64,000 nt of DNA from CAVSKL01 sp963728475 [NCBI: Candidatus Eiseniibacteriota bacterium] (lineage in GTDB: Bacteria; Eisenbacteria; RBG-16-71-46; JABDJR01), in contig CAVSKL010000002.1 in NCBI GenBank assembly GCA_963728475.1, forward strand, positions 124,001 to 188,000, read 5' to 3'. A program made the position numbers and the translations under genes. The notes below the pieces were generated by a model. That model was not told the origin of the DNA. It was given only the letters and a program-made list of their open reading frames with translations, and did not search any database. This document shows, one piece after another, positions 1-9,620 of the stretch. Positions within the stretch are counted from its first letter, which is position 1. Each line of letters starts with the position of its first letter.

Positions 1-1049
1 CCTTCGTGACCCTCTACCACTGGGACCTTCCCCAGGCCCTCCAGGATCGGGGCGGCTGGGCCTCCCGGGACACCGTCGCCGCCTTCGCAGAGTACGCGGC
101 GGTGGTGGCCGGCCGGCTCGGCGACCGGGTGCGCCATTGGGCCACCCACAACGAGCCCTGGTGCGCGGCCACCCTGGGCCACGAGGCGGGGGAGCACGCC
201 CCCGGCCGGCGCGACCCCGCCGAGGCGCTCCGGGTCGCGCATCATCTCCTGTTGTCGCACGGCCGCGCCGTCCCCGCCCTCCGTGCCCACTGTCCCGAGG
301 CCGAGGTGGGGATCGTGCTGAACCTGGTCCCGGTGGAGGCGGTCTCGGCCGAACCCGCCGACGTGGACGCCGCCCGCCGGCTGGACGGCTCGTTCAATCG
401 CTGGTATCTGGACCCCCTCTTCCGGGGGCGCTACCCCGGGGATGCGGTGGCCGACCGGGTGCGGCGCGGGCACCTGGCCGGGGACCGGCTTCCCTTCGTG
501 GAGGCCGGGGACCTGGAGGCGATCGCCGCCCCCCTGGACTTCCTGGGGCTCAATTACTACACCCGGGTGGTGGTGCGGGCGGGGGAGGGGGGCGAGCCGG
601 CGGCGGTGGCCATGGCCCCGTCCCGGGACCTCACCGAGATGGGCTGGGAGGTCTACCCGGCCGGCCTCGCCGATCTCCTGGGCCGGCTCCACCGCGAGTA
701 CGCTCCGCCCGCGATCTACGTCACCGAGAACGGCGCCGCCTTTCCCGACGGCCTCGCCGCCGGAGGGCGGGTCTCCGACGAGCGCCGGGTGGAATACTTC
801 CGGAGCCATCTCGCCGCCGCCCATCGCGCGCTTGCCGCGGGAGTGCCGCTCCGGGGATATTTCGCATGGTCCCTTCTCGACAACTTCGAGTGGGCCCACG
901 GGTACACCAAGCGGTTCGGCCTGTACCAGGTCGACTTCGCCACCCAACGACGATTTCCGAAAGACAGCGCTTTCTGGTATCGCGACGTCGCGGCCGCGAA
1001 CGGGGTCGAGGACGATGCGCGGGAGGATGCAGCAAGGAGGGTTCCGTGA
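1..1049 (+). CDS. GH1 family beta-glucosidase (5' end outside window)
   Basis: Retaining glycoside hydrolase family 1 enzyme that releases glucose from beta-linked di- and oligosaccharides, probably in the cytoplasm. The reading frame is open from the first base, so the N-terminus lies upstream; about 348 of a usual 440-470 residues are visible. The acid/base glutamate is in THNEPW (codon near 152) and the nucleophile is in YVTENG (codon 726-728). The C-terminal aglycone-site signature SLLDNFEWAHGYTKRFGLY is intact. The stop overlaps the GTG of the next gene by four bases (GTGA), so the two are translationally coupled. The neighbouring GH16, ABC importer and ROK regulator suggest that beta-1,3- or mixed-linkage gluco-oligosaccharides are the substrate. 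Family assignment is secure; substrate is inferred. Confidence 0.95.
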   Translation, partial: FVTLYHWDLPQALQDRGGWASRDTVAAFAEYAAVVAGRLGDRVRHWATHNEPWCAATLGHEAGEHAPGRRDPAEALRVAHHLLLSHGRAVPALRAHCPEAEVGIVLNLVPVEAVSAEPADVDAARRLDGSFNRWYLDPLFRGRYPGDAVADRVRRGHLAGDRLPFVEAGDLEAIAAPLDFLGLNYYTRVVVRAGEGGEPAAVAMAPSRDLTEMGWEVYPAGLADLLGRLHREYAPPAIYVTENGAAFPDGLAAGGRVSDERRVEYFRSHLAAAHRALAAGVPLRGYFAWSLLDNFEWAHGYTKRFGLYQVDFATQRRFPKDSAFWYRDVAAANGVEDDAREDAARRVP

Positions 1050-4000
1050 GTTCGATACCGATCGCCCGCTTCCGGCGCGCGCTGGGAACGGCGGCCGCGG
1101 TCCTGGGGATCGCGGCGGCAGCGGCGGCCGCGCCGGCGGCGGCGCAACCGGCCGCGTCCGACGCTCCCGCGGTGGTGCGGGTGCTCCCCGACACCGGCGG
1201 CGTCCACCTGAGCGTGGACGGGCGCGACTTCATGATCCTCGGGATGAACTGGGACTACGTTCCGATCGGCGAGAACTACCTCTACAGCCTGTGGACCCAA
1301 CCCGACGACGTCATCGTCGAGGCGCTTTCGCGCGAGATGCCTCTCCTCAGGAATATGGGGGTGAACGCCATCCGCCAGTACGTGGGGATCCCCCCCCGGT
1401 GGGTGCGCTACATCTACGAGCGCTACGGGATCTACACCGTGCTGAACCATCCCTGCGGCCGGTACGGGTACACCCTGGACGGGGTGTGGATCCCCAACGT
1501 GAACTACGCCGATCCCGCTCTCCGGGCCGCGATCACCGCCGACGTGACCGCCATGGTCCGCGAGTACCGGGGGGTGCCCGGGGTGCTGATGTGGCTCCTG
1601 GGGAACGAGAACAACTACGGCCTGGCCTGGACCTCGTTCGAGACGGAAGCGCTGCCGGAAGGGGAGCGCGACCAAGCCCGCGCCCACGAACTCTACTCGC
1701 TCTTCGGCGCCATCATCGACTCGGTGAAGGCCGCCGACCCGTCGCACCCGGTGGCCATCGCCAACGGCGACGTCCAGTACATCGACGTGGTCGCCCGCGA
1801 CTGTCCCCATCTCGACGTGTTCGGCTGCAACGTCTACCGCGGGATCTCCGCCCGCGACCTGTTCCAGGTGGTCCACGACAAGCTCGGGACCCCGGTGATG
1901 TTCACCGAGTTCGGCTCCGACGCGTTCAACGAGAAGGAGATGCACGAGGACCAGCGGATGCAGGCCCGTTACCTCCTGGGGCAGTGGGAGGAGATCTATG
2001 AACAGTCCGACGGCAAGGGCCGGGTCGGAAACGCCGTGGGCGGTTTCGTCTTCCAGTGGAGCGACGGCTGGTGGAAGTTCGGCCAGGACAGCCGGCTCGA
2101 CATCCACGACACCAACGCCTCCTGGCCGGACGGCGGGTACGTGGAGGACTACGTCCCCGGCGAGAACAACATGAATGAGGAATGGTGGGGAATCTGCGCC
2201 AAGGGGCCCCCTGACTCGCGCGGTCTCTTCGATCTCTACCCGCGCGCCGCCTACTACGCGCTCCAGGACGCCTTCCGCCTGGACCCGTACGCGCGGGGGA
2301 CGGACCTCCGCGCCATCCGGGCCCACTTCGGCGACGTCACCCCCGAGGCCGCGGTGCTCCGGGCCCGGGGCGACCGCGCCGCGCTCATCGCCCAGGCCAC
2401 CGACCGGGTGCGGCTGAGCGGGCTCCGGCTGGAGTTTGAGACCTACAGCACCGGCGGCGACCGGGTGAGCACCCCCGGGGATCCGGTGCCCGGGGGGGGC
2501 TACCCCGCCTTCCGGGGCTTCGACCATAAGGAGTCGTTCTACGCCGACTTCGAGGCGAACCCCACCCCCGCGGTGACCGGGAACCTGTCGCTGAACGTTC
2601 TCGGCAACGTTCCCACCAATCCCATCGACGAGGTCTTTTACGAGAACCGGGGGCGGACCCGCACCGTGACTTCGCCCAACGGCGACTTCGACCTCCAGGG
2701 GATCGAGCGGGTGAAGGTCTACCGCTCCTCGGTCTCGTGGGACGACCGTTGGTTCCGCCTGGACGGCTTCTACCGCACCGGCCATACCCACTGGGGCTAC
2801 GAGGGCGACTTCTTCGGGATCTACCGCGACGCCTTCTACGGCGAGAATCTCGACATCTACAACGGCATCGCTCCGGTCGGGTTCGAGATGGCGGGGAAGA
2901 AGGAGCTTACCGGTGCGAAGTTCGCGTACGGGCCGCAGCTGTGGTGGGGAGCCAATCCCGCGGCGGTGGTGAAGTACACCCGAGGCCTCGGCCCGGTGCT
3001 GGCCACCGGCCTCTTCGAGGACGAGTTCGCGAGCCAGTCCGCCGTTACCAGCTCCTTCGCGGTGCCCACCCCGCGCACCCGGCGGACCACCCTCGCCCTG
3101 GAGACCCATCACGGGCCCTGGGGCGTTCAGGTGGGGGGGATCCGGGCCGGCGCCACCAAGGTGGGGCAGGGCTTCCAGGTCGCCGAGAAGTCCGGGAGCG
3201 GCTACCGGCTGCTCCAGGACCACGTGCGCGACTCGGACACCTTCGGGGCCAAGGCCAAGCTCACCTACGAGCGCGGCCGCTGGCACTGGTACGGCCAGAC
3301 CGCCTACATGGGGATCGTGGCCGACGGCGGACCCACCGCCACCATCACCTATACCGGATGGATGCTCAAGGACACCGGTTCCGGGAACCAGGCCAACGTC
3401 CTGTCCGGGCTGGCGGTCAACAGCGGGAACTTCCAGATCGGCCCGAACTTCCTCTACCAGAAACCCCTGGTGGGGCCGGTGCCGGCGGACGTGCCCTCGC
3501 CGGGACGGCCGCGCAACATCCTCCAGGATCCGTTCGCGGTGCGCGCCAACCGGGAGACGGTGGGGGCGGAATTCCTCGTCGGCTACGACCCCACCCCCGC
3601 CACCTGGATGTGGGCGTGGGATAACGACCTCCGCGAGGACGCGCCGCTGGCGGTGAGCCTCGACCTGGTCTACCGCGACTACAAGACCACCCAGGACGCC
3701 GCCATCGGCATCCTGGGGGACGGCCACACCACCTTCGCGTTCCCGGGGGCGCCCCCCGCCCGCAAGGTCTGGGACGCGAACCTGCGGCTGGTCTCGCGGC
3801 TGGCCGCCGGCCGCCGGTTGGCGGCCCACGTCTACGCCGGCACCGGCGAGCCCAACGGCGACAGCCCCCGCCTCGTCCATCGCTACGGCGCCGACGCCCG
3901 GCTGACCGTGGGCTCGATGGCGTTCGCGGGCTTCGTCAAGCTCAACGACTGGGGCCCCTACGACTACCATCGCGACTTCAACCTGACCTTCCCGGTCCAG

Positions 4001-4225
4001 CTCATGGGCGATCTCTCGCATACCCTCGGCGCTCCCCGGTGGTTCGGCTATCCGCAGACCTCGATCGGAGTGCGGGGGCTCTGGCGCTCCCTCGACCAGT
4101 ACTCGCCGCGCTACTGCCCCGCCCTGGTGCCCGACGCCGCCGGGGTCTCGGTGTGCGAGCCGAGCGCGCCCGGTCCCGACGGGAACGAGTGGGAGATCCG
4201 GACCTACCTGCACCTCTCGATGTAG
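1046..4225 (+). CDS. Secreted GH2/GH5-type TIM-barrel glycosidase fused to a beta-barrel domain
   Basis: About 1059 residues. The GTG start at 1046 is chosen because AAGGAGG lies at 1034-1040, it overlaps the upstream stop, and an alanine-rich signal peptide (residues 1-35) follows directly. Residues about 45-450 look like a clan-A TIM barrel of the GH2 C-terminal type. LLGNENNYG carries the likely acid/base E188, and VMFTEFGSD carries the likely nucleophile E288. From about residue 460 to the end the protein alternates aromatic and polar residues with many short strands, like an outer-membrane porin or transporter barrel, and it ends in an aromatic-rich strand. Such a fusion would place a glycosidase on the outer membrane. 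The catalytic domain is reasonably clear; the barrel interpretation is inference. A non-membrane beta-sandwich array is the alternative. Confidence 0.75.
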   Translation: MSSIPIARFRRALGTAAAVLGIAAAAAAAPAAAQPAASDAPAVVRVLPDTGGVHLSVDGRDFMILGMNWDYVPIGENYLYSLWTQPDDVIVEALSREMPLLRNMGVNAIRQYVGIPPRWVRYIYERYGIYTVLNHPCGRYGYTLDGVWIPNVNYADPALRAAITADVTAMVREYRGVPGVLMWLLGNENNYGLAWTSFETEALPEGERDQARAHELYSLFGAIIDSVKAADPSHPVAIANGDVQYIDVVARDCPHLDVFGCNVYRGISARDLFQVVHDKLGTPVMFTEFGSDAFNEKEMHEDQRMQARYLLGQWEEIYEQSDGKGRVGNAVGGFVFQWSDGWWKFGQDSRLDIHDTNASWPDGGYVEDYVPGENNMNEEWWGICAKGPPDSRGLFDLYPRAAYYALQDAFRLDPYARGTDLRAIRAHFGDVTPEAAVLRARGDRAALIAQATDRVRLSGLRLEFETYSTGGDRVSTPGDPVPGGGYPAFRGFDHKESFYADFEANPTPAVTGNLSLNVLGNVPTNPIDEVFYENRGRTRTVTSPNGDFDLQGIERVKVYRSSVSWDDRWFRLDGFYRTGHTHWGYEGDFFGIYRDAFYGENLDIYNGIAPVGFEMAGKKELTGAKFAYGPQLWWGANPAAVVKYTRGLGPVLATGLFEDEFASQSAVTSSFAVPTPRTRRTTLALETHHGPWGVQVGGIRAGATKVGQGFQVAEKSGSGYRLLQDHVRDSDTFGAKAKLTYERGRWHWYGQTAYMGIVADGGPTATITYTGWMLKDTGSGNQANVLSGLAVNSGNFQIGPNFLYQKPLVGPVPADVPSPGRPRNILQDPFAVRANRETVGAEFLVGYDPTPATWMWAWDNDLREDAPLAVSLDLVYRDYKTTQDAAIGILGDGHTTFAFPGAPPARKVWDANLRLVSRLAAGRRLAAHVYAGTGEPNGDSPRLVHRYGADARLTVGSMAFAGFVKLNDWGPYDYHRDFNLTFPVQLMGDLSHTLGAPRWFGYPQTSIGVRGLWRSLDQYSPRYCPALVPDAAGVSVCEPSAPGPDGNEWEIRTYLHLSM

Positions 4226-4245
4226 CGGGCCTCGGCGGAAGCGGG

Positions 4246-5205
4246 CTATTCGGCCAGGTGGCAGGCCGCGGCGTGGCCCGGCCCGAGGCTCCGGAGCGCC
4301 GGGGCCTCGGTCCGGCAGCGCTCCACCGCCAGGGGGCAGCGCGGGTGGAAGCGGCAGCCGGAAGGCGGGTCCACCAGGCTCGGCGGGGCGCCGGGAATGC
4401 TGGCCGGTTCCGCGCCCCCCCCCCGCACCGAGGGGAAGGCCCGGAGAAGCCCCCGGGTGTAGGGGTGCTTGGGATGCTCGCGGAGCGCCGCCGCCGGGCC
4501 GACCTCGGCCAGGCGGGCGGCGTAGAAGATGGCCACCCGGTCCGAGAACTGCAGCATGCGGGCCAGGTCGTGGGTGATGAACACCACCGAGAACCCCAAC
4601 TCGCGCCGGAGCGCGCCGATCCGGTTCAGGATGTCGCGCTCCACCACCACGTCGAGCGCGGTGGTGGGCTCGTCCAGGATCACCAGCGCCGGGTCGAGCG
4701 CCAGGGCCAGCGCGATCCCCACCCGCTGGCGCATGCCTCCCGAGAGCTGGTGGGCGTAGGAGGCGGTGTGTTCGCCGGGGATTCCCACCATCTCCAGGAG
4801 CGCGGCCGCCCGCTCCCGGGCCTCGCGCCCCTTCGCCGCGCCGTGGGCGGCCAGGGTATCGGTGATCTGTTCGCCCACCGGGATCACCGGGTTCAGCGAG
4901 TCCATGGCGCTCTGGAATACCATGGAGAGCCGCTTCCACCGGATCTCGCGGAGCTGGTTCTCGTCCAGAGCGAGGAGATCGCGCCCCTCGAAGCGCACCT
5001 CGCCTCCGGAAATGACCGCGGGGGGCGGGAGAATGCGCAGGATCGCCTGGGCCAGGGTGGACTTGCCGCTTCCGGACTCACCGGCGATCCCCACGATCTC
5101 GCCCCCGCCGACCGACAGCGACACCCGGTCCACCGCCCGCACCGGGCCGGAGTCGGTCACGTAGTCCACGCAGAAGTCGCGGATCTCGAGCACCGGTTCA
5201 GCCAT
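4246..5205 (-). CDS. Opp/Dpp-type ABC transporter ATP-binding protein
   Basis: ATPase of 319 residues energising import of oligosaccharides or oligopeptides. It has Walker [10 protein letters not shown], the signature LSGGMRQR, Walker [14 protein letters not shown], the switch histidine in [11 protein letters not shown], and the C-terminal oligopeptide/dipeptide extension with its cysteine-bearing motif [14 protein letters not shown], as in DppD/OppD. The start overlaps the upstream permease by eight bases. It is the last gene of the operon, ending 20 bases from the convergent barrel-fusion gene. Opp-type importers usually have two different ATPases; only this one is present here, so it either homodimerises or pairs with a subunit encoded elsewhere. 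Function class is secure; the carbohydrate substrate is inferred from neighbours. Confidence 0.93.
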   Translation of the reverse strand: MAEPVLEIRDFCVDYVTDSGPVRAVDRVSLSVGGGEIVGIAGESGSGKSTLAQAILRILPPPAVISGGEVRFEGRDLLALDENQLREIRWKRLSMVFQSAMDSLNPVIPVGEQITDTLAAHGAAKGREARERAAALLEMVGIPGEHTASYAHQLSGGMRQRVGIALALALDPALVILDEPTTALDVVVERDILNRIGALRRELGFSVVFITHDLARMLQFSDRVAIFYAARLAEVGPAAALREHPKHPYTRGLLRAFPSVRGGGAEPASIPGAPPSLVDPPSGCRFHPRCPLAVERCRTEAPALRSLGPGHAAACHLAE

Positions 5206-6136
5206 GGCGCACCACCGGGGTGGAACGGGTGGGCTCCACCCCCCGGCGAGCGAGGTGAGCCCGCCAGGCCCGCTCCAGGAGGAGCCTCGGGTTGGTGATC
5301 TCGTCGAATCCGGAGTTGAGCAGAGTGAGCCCGAACCCCACCAGCGCCACGCAGAGGCCGGTGGGAGCGAAGGTCCACCACGCCCCGGTGAGGAGGGCGG
5401 AGTCGTTCTGGGCCCAGTAGAGATTGGTGCCCCAGGTCACCGCGGAGACGTTCCCCAAACCCAGGAACTCAAGGCCGACCTGGGCGCCGATGGCGTAGAT
5501 GGTGCTCCCGATCACCTGGGCCACCAGGAGCGAGGTCATGGTGGGAAGGATCTCGCGGGTCACGATCCGGAAGTTGGATTCGCCCGACACCACCGCCGCG
5601 GCCACGAAGTCGCGCTTCCGCTGCGAGAGGGTCTGGGACCGGAGGACCCGCGCGTTCCAGGCCCACCCCGTCACCACCAGCACCAGGCCCAGGGTGAGGG
5701 GGCCCGACGGCAGGTAGGCCGCGATCACGATGGCCAGCGGGAGCCCCGGCACCACCAGGAACACGTTGAACAGGAGCGAGAGGAGCCCGTCCACCCGGCC
5801 CCCCAGGTAACCGGCGGTCACCCCCACCAGCGCCCCCACCAGGACCACGATGAGCCCCACTCCGAACCCCACCGCGAGCGAGGTCCGGGTGCCCACCACG
5901 AGCTGCGCGAGCACGTCCTGGCCTTGGCCGGTGGTGCCCAGCCAGTGCTGCGGCGAGGGGGGCTGGAGCGGAATGCCGACCAGGGCGTCGGGCGCGCCCA
6001 CCAGGAGCGGTCCGAACAGGGCCACCAGCAGGAACACGGCCAGGATGGCCGCCCCCGCCGTGGCCTTGCGGTCGCGGCGGATCGCTTCCCACCAGAGGGC
6101 GACCCCGGCGGCGCGCGCGGTGGCCGGGGCGCTCAT
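5198..6136 (-). CDS. Opp/Dpp-type ABC transporter permease (DppC-like)
   Basis: Inner-membrane permease of 312 residues. The start MSAPATARAAG is chosen because its ATG overlaps the TGA of the preceding permease (ATGA, 6133-6136). One N-terminal membrane segment (AAILAVFLLVALFGPLLVG) precedes the typical DppC periplasmic stretch WLGTTGQGQDVLAQLVVGTR, which is nearly identical to the family consensus HxLGTDxxGRDxLSR. Several further hydrophobic segments follow, and the EAA-loop region lies around VSGESNFRIVTREILPTM. It forms the channel with the DppB-like partner. The gene overlaps the downstream ATPase start by eight bases. Confidence 0.92.
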   Translation of the reverse strand: MSAPATARAAGVALWWEAIRRDRKATAGAAILAVFLLVALFGPLLVGAPDALVGIPLQPPSPQHWLGTTGQGQDVLAQLVVGTRTSLAVGFGVGLIVVLVGALVGVTAGYLGGRVDGLLSLLFNVFLVVPGLPLAIVIAAYLPSGPLTLGLVLVVTGWAWNARVLRSQTLSQRKRDFVAAAVVSGESNFRIVTREILPTMTSLLVAQVIGSTIYAIGAQVGLEFLGLGNVSAVTWGTNLYWAQNDSALLTGAWWTFAPTGLCVALVGFGLTLLNSGFDEITNPRLLLERAWRAHLARRGVEPTRSTPVVRHG

Positions 6137-7116
6137 GCGTCCGCGTCCCGGGTGCGCGGGTCGAGCCGGAGGTAGACCAGGTCCACCAGCCAGTTCGCGC
6201 CCAGGACCGCGAGGGTGATGACCAGGAAGATGCCCTGCATGAGCGGATAATCCTGGCTCCGCACCGCCTGCACCAGGAGATACCCCTCGCCGGGATACGA
6301 GAACACGATCTCGGTGAGGAGCGAGCCGCCCAGCACGAACCCCAGCGCCATTCCGAACCCGGTGACGTTGGGCAGGAGGGCGTTCCGGGCGGCGTAGCGA
6401 AGCACCACCCTTCCGGGGCGAAGCCCCTTGGCCCGGGCCAGGTTCACGTAGTCCGAGCCCAGGACCGAGATCATGGTGTTTCGCATCGAGAGCAGCCACC
6501 CCCCCACCGTGGCCAGCACCACCGTCCCCACCGGGAGAACCGCGTGCCGGAGCACGTCCCCCAGGAAGGCGGCGCTCAGGGAGGGGGTCATCTCGTCCCC
6601 GTAGGCGTGGCCCAGCGGGAACCAGCCCAGGGTGAATCCCAGGACGTAGAGCGCCACCATGGCCAGCCAGAAGTAGGGAAACGCGGCGAGGAAGGCGAAG
6701 GTGGAGGGAAGCCAGGAGTCGATCCAGCCGTGGCGCCACCAGGCCGAGGCGATCCCGAGCAGGGTGCCGATGGCGAAGCTCACCACCACCGCGCTTCCGG
6801 CCAGGAAGATCGTCCACACCAGCCCGGTGCCGATCACGCTCGAGACCGGCGCCGGGAAGTACGCCACCGAGATTCCCAGGTCTCCCCGGAGCACGTGGGC
6901 CAGGTAGGTGAGGTACTGCTTCAGGAGCGGCGCGTGGGTGAGCCCGAACGTCTCCCGGAGCGCGTCCATCGCCTCCGGACTCAACCGCCCCCGGAACCGG
7001 GCGAAGAGGGCGGTGGCGGGATCGCCCGGCATGAGCCGGGGGAGGAAGAAGTTCAGGGTGAGCGCGGCCCATCCGGCCAGGAGATAGAAGCCGAGGCGTC
7101 GCAGGATGTAGCGCAT
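6133..7116 (-). CDS. Opp/Dpp-type ABC transporter permease (DppB-like)
   Basis: Permease of 327 residues. It begins MRYILRRLGFYLLAGWAALT, the usual DppB N-terminal membrane anchor. The family motif FFLPRLMPGDPATALF and the EAA-like loop near LARAKGLRPGRVVLRYAARN are visible, with about six membrane segments. An AGGAGG ribosome site sits five bases before the ATG and overlaps the stop region of the binding-protein gene nine bases upstream. The stop overlaps the next permease start (ATGA). It pairs with the DppC-like permease to import the ligand delivered by the lipoprotein encoded just upstream. Confidence 0.92.
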   Translation of the reverse strand: MRYILRRLGFYLLAGWAALTLNFFLPRLMPGDPATALFARFRGRLSPEAMDALRETFGLTHAPLLKQYLTYLAHVLRGDLGISVAYFPAPVSSVIGTGLVWTIFLAGSAVVVSFAIGTLLGIASAWWRHGWIDSWLPSTFAFLAAFPYFWLAMVALYVLGFTLGWFPLGHAYGDEMTPSLSAAFLGDVLRHAVLPVGTVVLATVGGWLLSMRNTMISVLGSDYVNLARAKGLRPGRVVLRYAARNALLPNVTGFGMALGFVLGGSLLTEIVFSYPGEGYLLVQAVRSQDYPLMQGIFLVITLAVLGANWLVDLVYLRLDPRTRDADA

Positions 7117-7125
7117 TCCGGCCTC

Positions 7126-8796
7126 CTATCTCGGTTTCAGGGCGGTGAGCACCAGCAGGCACTCCCCCCGGTCGAACTTGTTCGGCGAGGGGTCGGCGTA
7201 GGGATCGTCCCGGGAGGGAAATCCGGTGAACCGTCCGGTGTTGTACTCCGCCCAGGAGGGGTTGGGATAGAGGGGAATCGCCGGGGCCTCGGAGACGAAT
7301 ATCAGTTCCAGCTCGCCGGCGAGGCGGTGCTGCCCCGCCGGATCCGGCTCCCGCTCGAACGCGGCCAGGACCGAGTCGGCGCGGGCGCTCCCGTAGCGCT
7401 GCCAGTTTCCCATGGAGCTCTCGCCCCGGGGCTGGACCGTGGCCGAGGACATGAGCCAGCGGTAGAAGAGGTAGGGGGTGGGGCCCTCGAACGACCAGCC
7501 CAGGCTGAGATCGAAGTTCCCCTCCTGGACCCGCTGGAACCAGGCGCTGAAGTCGTAGGTGCGGACCGAGGCCTCGATCCCGACCTCGCGGAGGCCGCGG
7601 GCGATCACCTGGGACGCCCGCACCCAGTCCGACCACCCCGACACCGTGAGCAGGTCGTAGCGGAAGGGGGAGCCGTCGGGGAGCCGGCGGATGCCGTCGG
7701 GGCCGCGCGGGCACCCCGCCGCGTCCAGGAGCGAGTCGGCGCGGGCCGGATCGTGGAGGACCCAGTTCCCCGCCCGGATCGCGGTGGAGTCGCGCCAGGC
7801 GGAATAGCCGTCGCTCAGCCCGGTGGCGTCGGCGGGGCGGGAGTAGCGGTAGAGGGCAACGTCCACCAGCAGGTCCCGGTCGATGGCCATGCTCAAGGCC
7901 TTCCGCACCCGGACGTCGTCGAAAGGGGGGCGGGTGGCATTGGCGTAGAGGAAGATGGTGCTCCCGGTGAGTGGAAACCAGTACCCGTGGTGGGCGGGGT
8001 CGCGCCCCACGAACACCCGGTCGATGGCGGGGACGAAGTTGCCCGCCCAGTCCACCTCGTCGAAGACCAGGGCCAGGTTGGCGCGGTCGTTGGAGGGATA
8101 GGCGGGGAAGCGCAGGGCCTGAACCCGGGGGAGGCCCTTCTGCCAGTAGTGCGGGTTCCGGCCCAGCTCGTAGACCTGGTTCCGGAAAACCCGCACTTCG
8201 GTGAAGGGTCCGGTGGCCACCGGATTCTCGTTGGCGAAGGTGACCGGGTCCGCCACGTCCTTCCAGGAGTGCTCGGGGACGATCTGCTGCGCCGCCACCT
8301 CGTCGAACCCGGGGATGAACACGCGCCGGAAGCGGAAGTCCACCGTGCGGTCGTCGCGGGCGGCCACCGAGTCCAGGAAACCCCACACTCCGCGCCGGTC
8401 CAGCGCCTTATGACGCTGGAGGAGCGCGAAGGTGAAGGCCACGTCGCGGGCGGTGAAGGGCAGGCCGTCCGACCACAGCACCGAGTCCCGCACCGTCACC
8501 CGGAGCACGGTGTCGCCTTCCCGCCACTCGGACTTCACCCCGAGCCAGGGCACGTACTCGGAGCGGATGCTGTCGAAGACGAAGAGCGGCTCGTAGATTC
8601 CGGCAAGGGTGGGCCAGCGGGCCGAGGTCGCGGTGGTGAGGGGGTTGAAGTTCCTGACCCAGGACGACTGCTGCTCCTGGGAAACGGTCAGCACCCCGGG
8701 GGGGGCCGGACGCACCCCGCGGCCGCACCCCGCCGCCGCCAGGAACAGGACCGGGAGCACGCGCGCAGCCGGCGACCGGCGCGCCCGGGCGATCAC
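7126..8796 (-). CDS. ABC transporter substrate-binding lipoprotein (SBP_bac_5 family)
   Basis: Solute-binding protein of 556 residues in the oligopeptide/oligosaccharide (cluster C) family. The GTG at 8796 is chosen because it overlaps the GH16 stop (GTGA, 8793-8796) and gives a short signal ending in the lipobox LAAAGC. The body shows typical family landmarks: YEPLFVFD near the start of the mature protein, DGLPFTARDVAFTFALL, and the repeated R-K-A-L-S-M-A-I-D-R segment of the second lobe. Cluster C proteins bind either peptides or beta-gluco-oligosaccharides. Position between GH16 and the permeases favours laminari- or cello-oligosaccharides. Family call is secure; ligand is inferred. Confidence 0.9.
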   Translation of the reverse strand: MIARARRSPAARVLPVLFLAAAGCGRGVRPAPPGVLTVSQEQQSSWVRNFNPLTTATSARWPTLAGIYEPLFVFDSIRSEYVPWLGVKSEWREGDTVLRVTVRDSVLWSDGLPFTARDVAFTFALLQRHKALDRRGVWGFLDSVAARDDRTVDFRFRRVFIPGFDEVAAQQIVPEHSWKDVADPVTFANENPVATGPFTEVRVFRNQVYELGRNPHYWQKGLPRVQALRFPAYPSNDRANLALVFDEVDWAGNFVPAIDRVFVGRDPAHHGYWFPLTGSTIFLYANATRPPFDDVRVRKALSMAIDRDLLVDVALYRYSRPADATGLSDGYSAWRDSTAIRAGNWVLHDPARADSLLDAAGCPRGPDGIRRLPDGSPFRYDLLTVSGWSDWVRASQVIARGLREVGIEASVRTYDFSAWFQRVQEGNFDLSLGWSFEGPTPYLFYRWLMSSATVQPRGESSMGNWQRYGSARADSVLAAFEREPDPAGQHRLAGELELIFVSEAPAIPLYPNPSWAEYNTGRFTGFPSRDDPYADPSPNKFDRGECLLVLTALKPR

Positions 8797-9620
8797 GAAC
8801 CGCTCCGGTAGACCCGCACCCAGTCGACCAGCATGGTCTGAGGGAAGACGGTGGACGCGTTGGGCGGCCCCACGAAGTTGCCTCCCACCGCGACGTTCAG
8901 GATGATGAAGAAGGGATGGTCGAACACCCACTGCGTCTCCCGGGGGAGGTCGTCGCGGGTCACCACCTTGTAGATGGTGTCGTCCACGTACCAGGTGATC
9001 CGGTCCTTCTCCCACTCGACCGCGAACACGTGGAAGCCGGCGTCGAAGCCCTCCTCCGGGAGGGTGAACTTCGAGGTGAGCGCCCCCCCTCCGGAGTACC
9101 CCGGCCCATGCAGGCTCCCGTGGACCACCCGCGGCTCCTGCCCCCGGTACTCCATGATGTCGATCTCGCCGCAGTCGGGCCAACCGACCCGGGCGAAGTC
9201 GCCGCCCAGGAGCCAGAACGCGGGCCAGAGCCCTTGGCCGGCGGGGAGCCGGATCCGCGCCTCGAACCGGCCGCGCGCCCGGTCGAATCGCCCCAGGGTG
9301 TTGATGCGGGCCGAGGTGTACCCGCTCCCCGAGTACGACTCCCGGCGGGCGACGACGGCCAGGTGGCCCTGTCCGTCCAGGGCGGCGTTGTCGGTGCGGT
9401 CGGTGTCGTACTCGAGCTGGGAGTTCCCCCAGCCCGTCCCCAGGTCGTACCCCCACTTCGAGGAATCCGGCGGCTGTCCCGCCGGTCCCTCGAAGTCGTC
9501 TTCCCACACCGCCACCCAGTCGTTGGGCTTGGTCCCGCAGTTGGCGCCGCAGGCGGCCAGGGCCAGCGCCATGATCACCAGGTGGCGCCGGCGAAGGGCG
9601 CCGCGGAGCGCCGGTCTCAT
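8793..9620 (-). CDS. GH16 endo-beta-1,3(4)-glucanase (laminarinase-like) lipoprotein
   Basis: Retaining endoglucanase of 275 residues. The catalytic signature GEIDIMEYRG (ExDxxE) is intact: first Glu nucleophile, last Glu acid/base. Other GH16 landmarks are WEDDFEG near the start, the QLEYDTDR and GRFEARIRLPAGQGLWPAFW segments, the HVFAVEWEKDRITWYVDD strand and the C-terminal MLVDWVRVY. The signal LALAACGANC looks like a lipobox, which would place the enzyme on a membrane surface. Start ATG 9620 overlaps the ROK stop (ATGA). Cleaving long glucans into oligosaccharides would feed the importer encoded immediately downstream. Confidence 0.93.
   Translation of the reverse strand: MRPALRGALRRRHLVIMALALAACGANCGTKPNDWVAVWEDDFEGPAGQPPDSSKWGYDLGTGWGNSQLEYDTDRTDNAALDGQGHLAVVARRESYSGSGYTSARINTLGRFDRARGRFEARIRLPAGQGLWPAFWLLGGDFARVGWPDCGEIDIMEYRGQEPRVVHGSLHGPGYSGGGALTSKFTLPEEGFDAGFHVFAVEWEKDRITWYVDDTIYKVVTRDDLPRETQWVFDHPFFIILNVAVGGNFVGPPNASTVFPQTMLVDWVRVYRSGS

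Noticed and set aside
716-4939. Very long minus-strand open frame opposite the GH1 and barrel-fusion genes
   Set aside because: It is the antisense shadow of high-GC coding DNA: Gly/Arg/Pro/His-rich, no domain, no ribosome site. The plus-strand frames carry clear glycosidase motifs.
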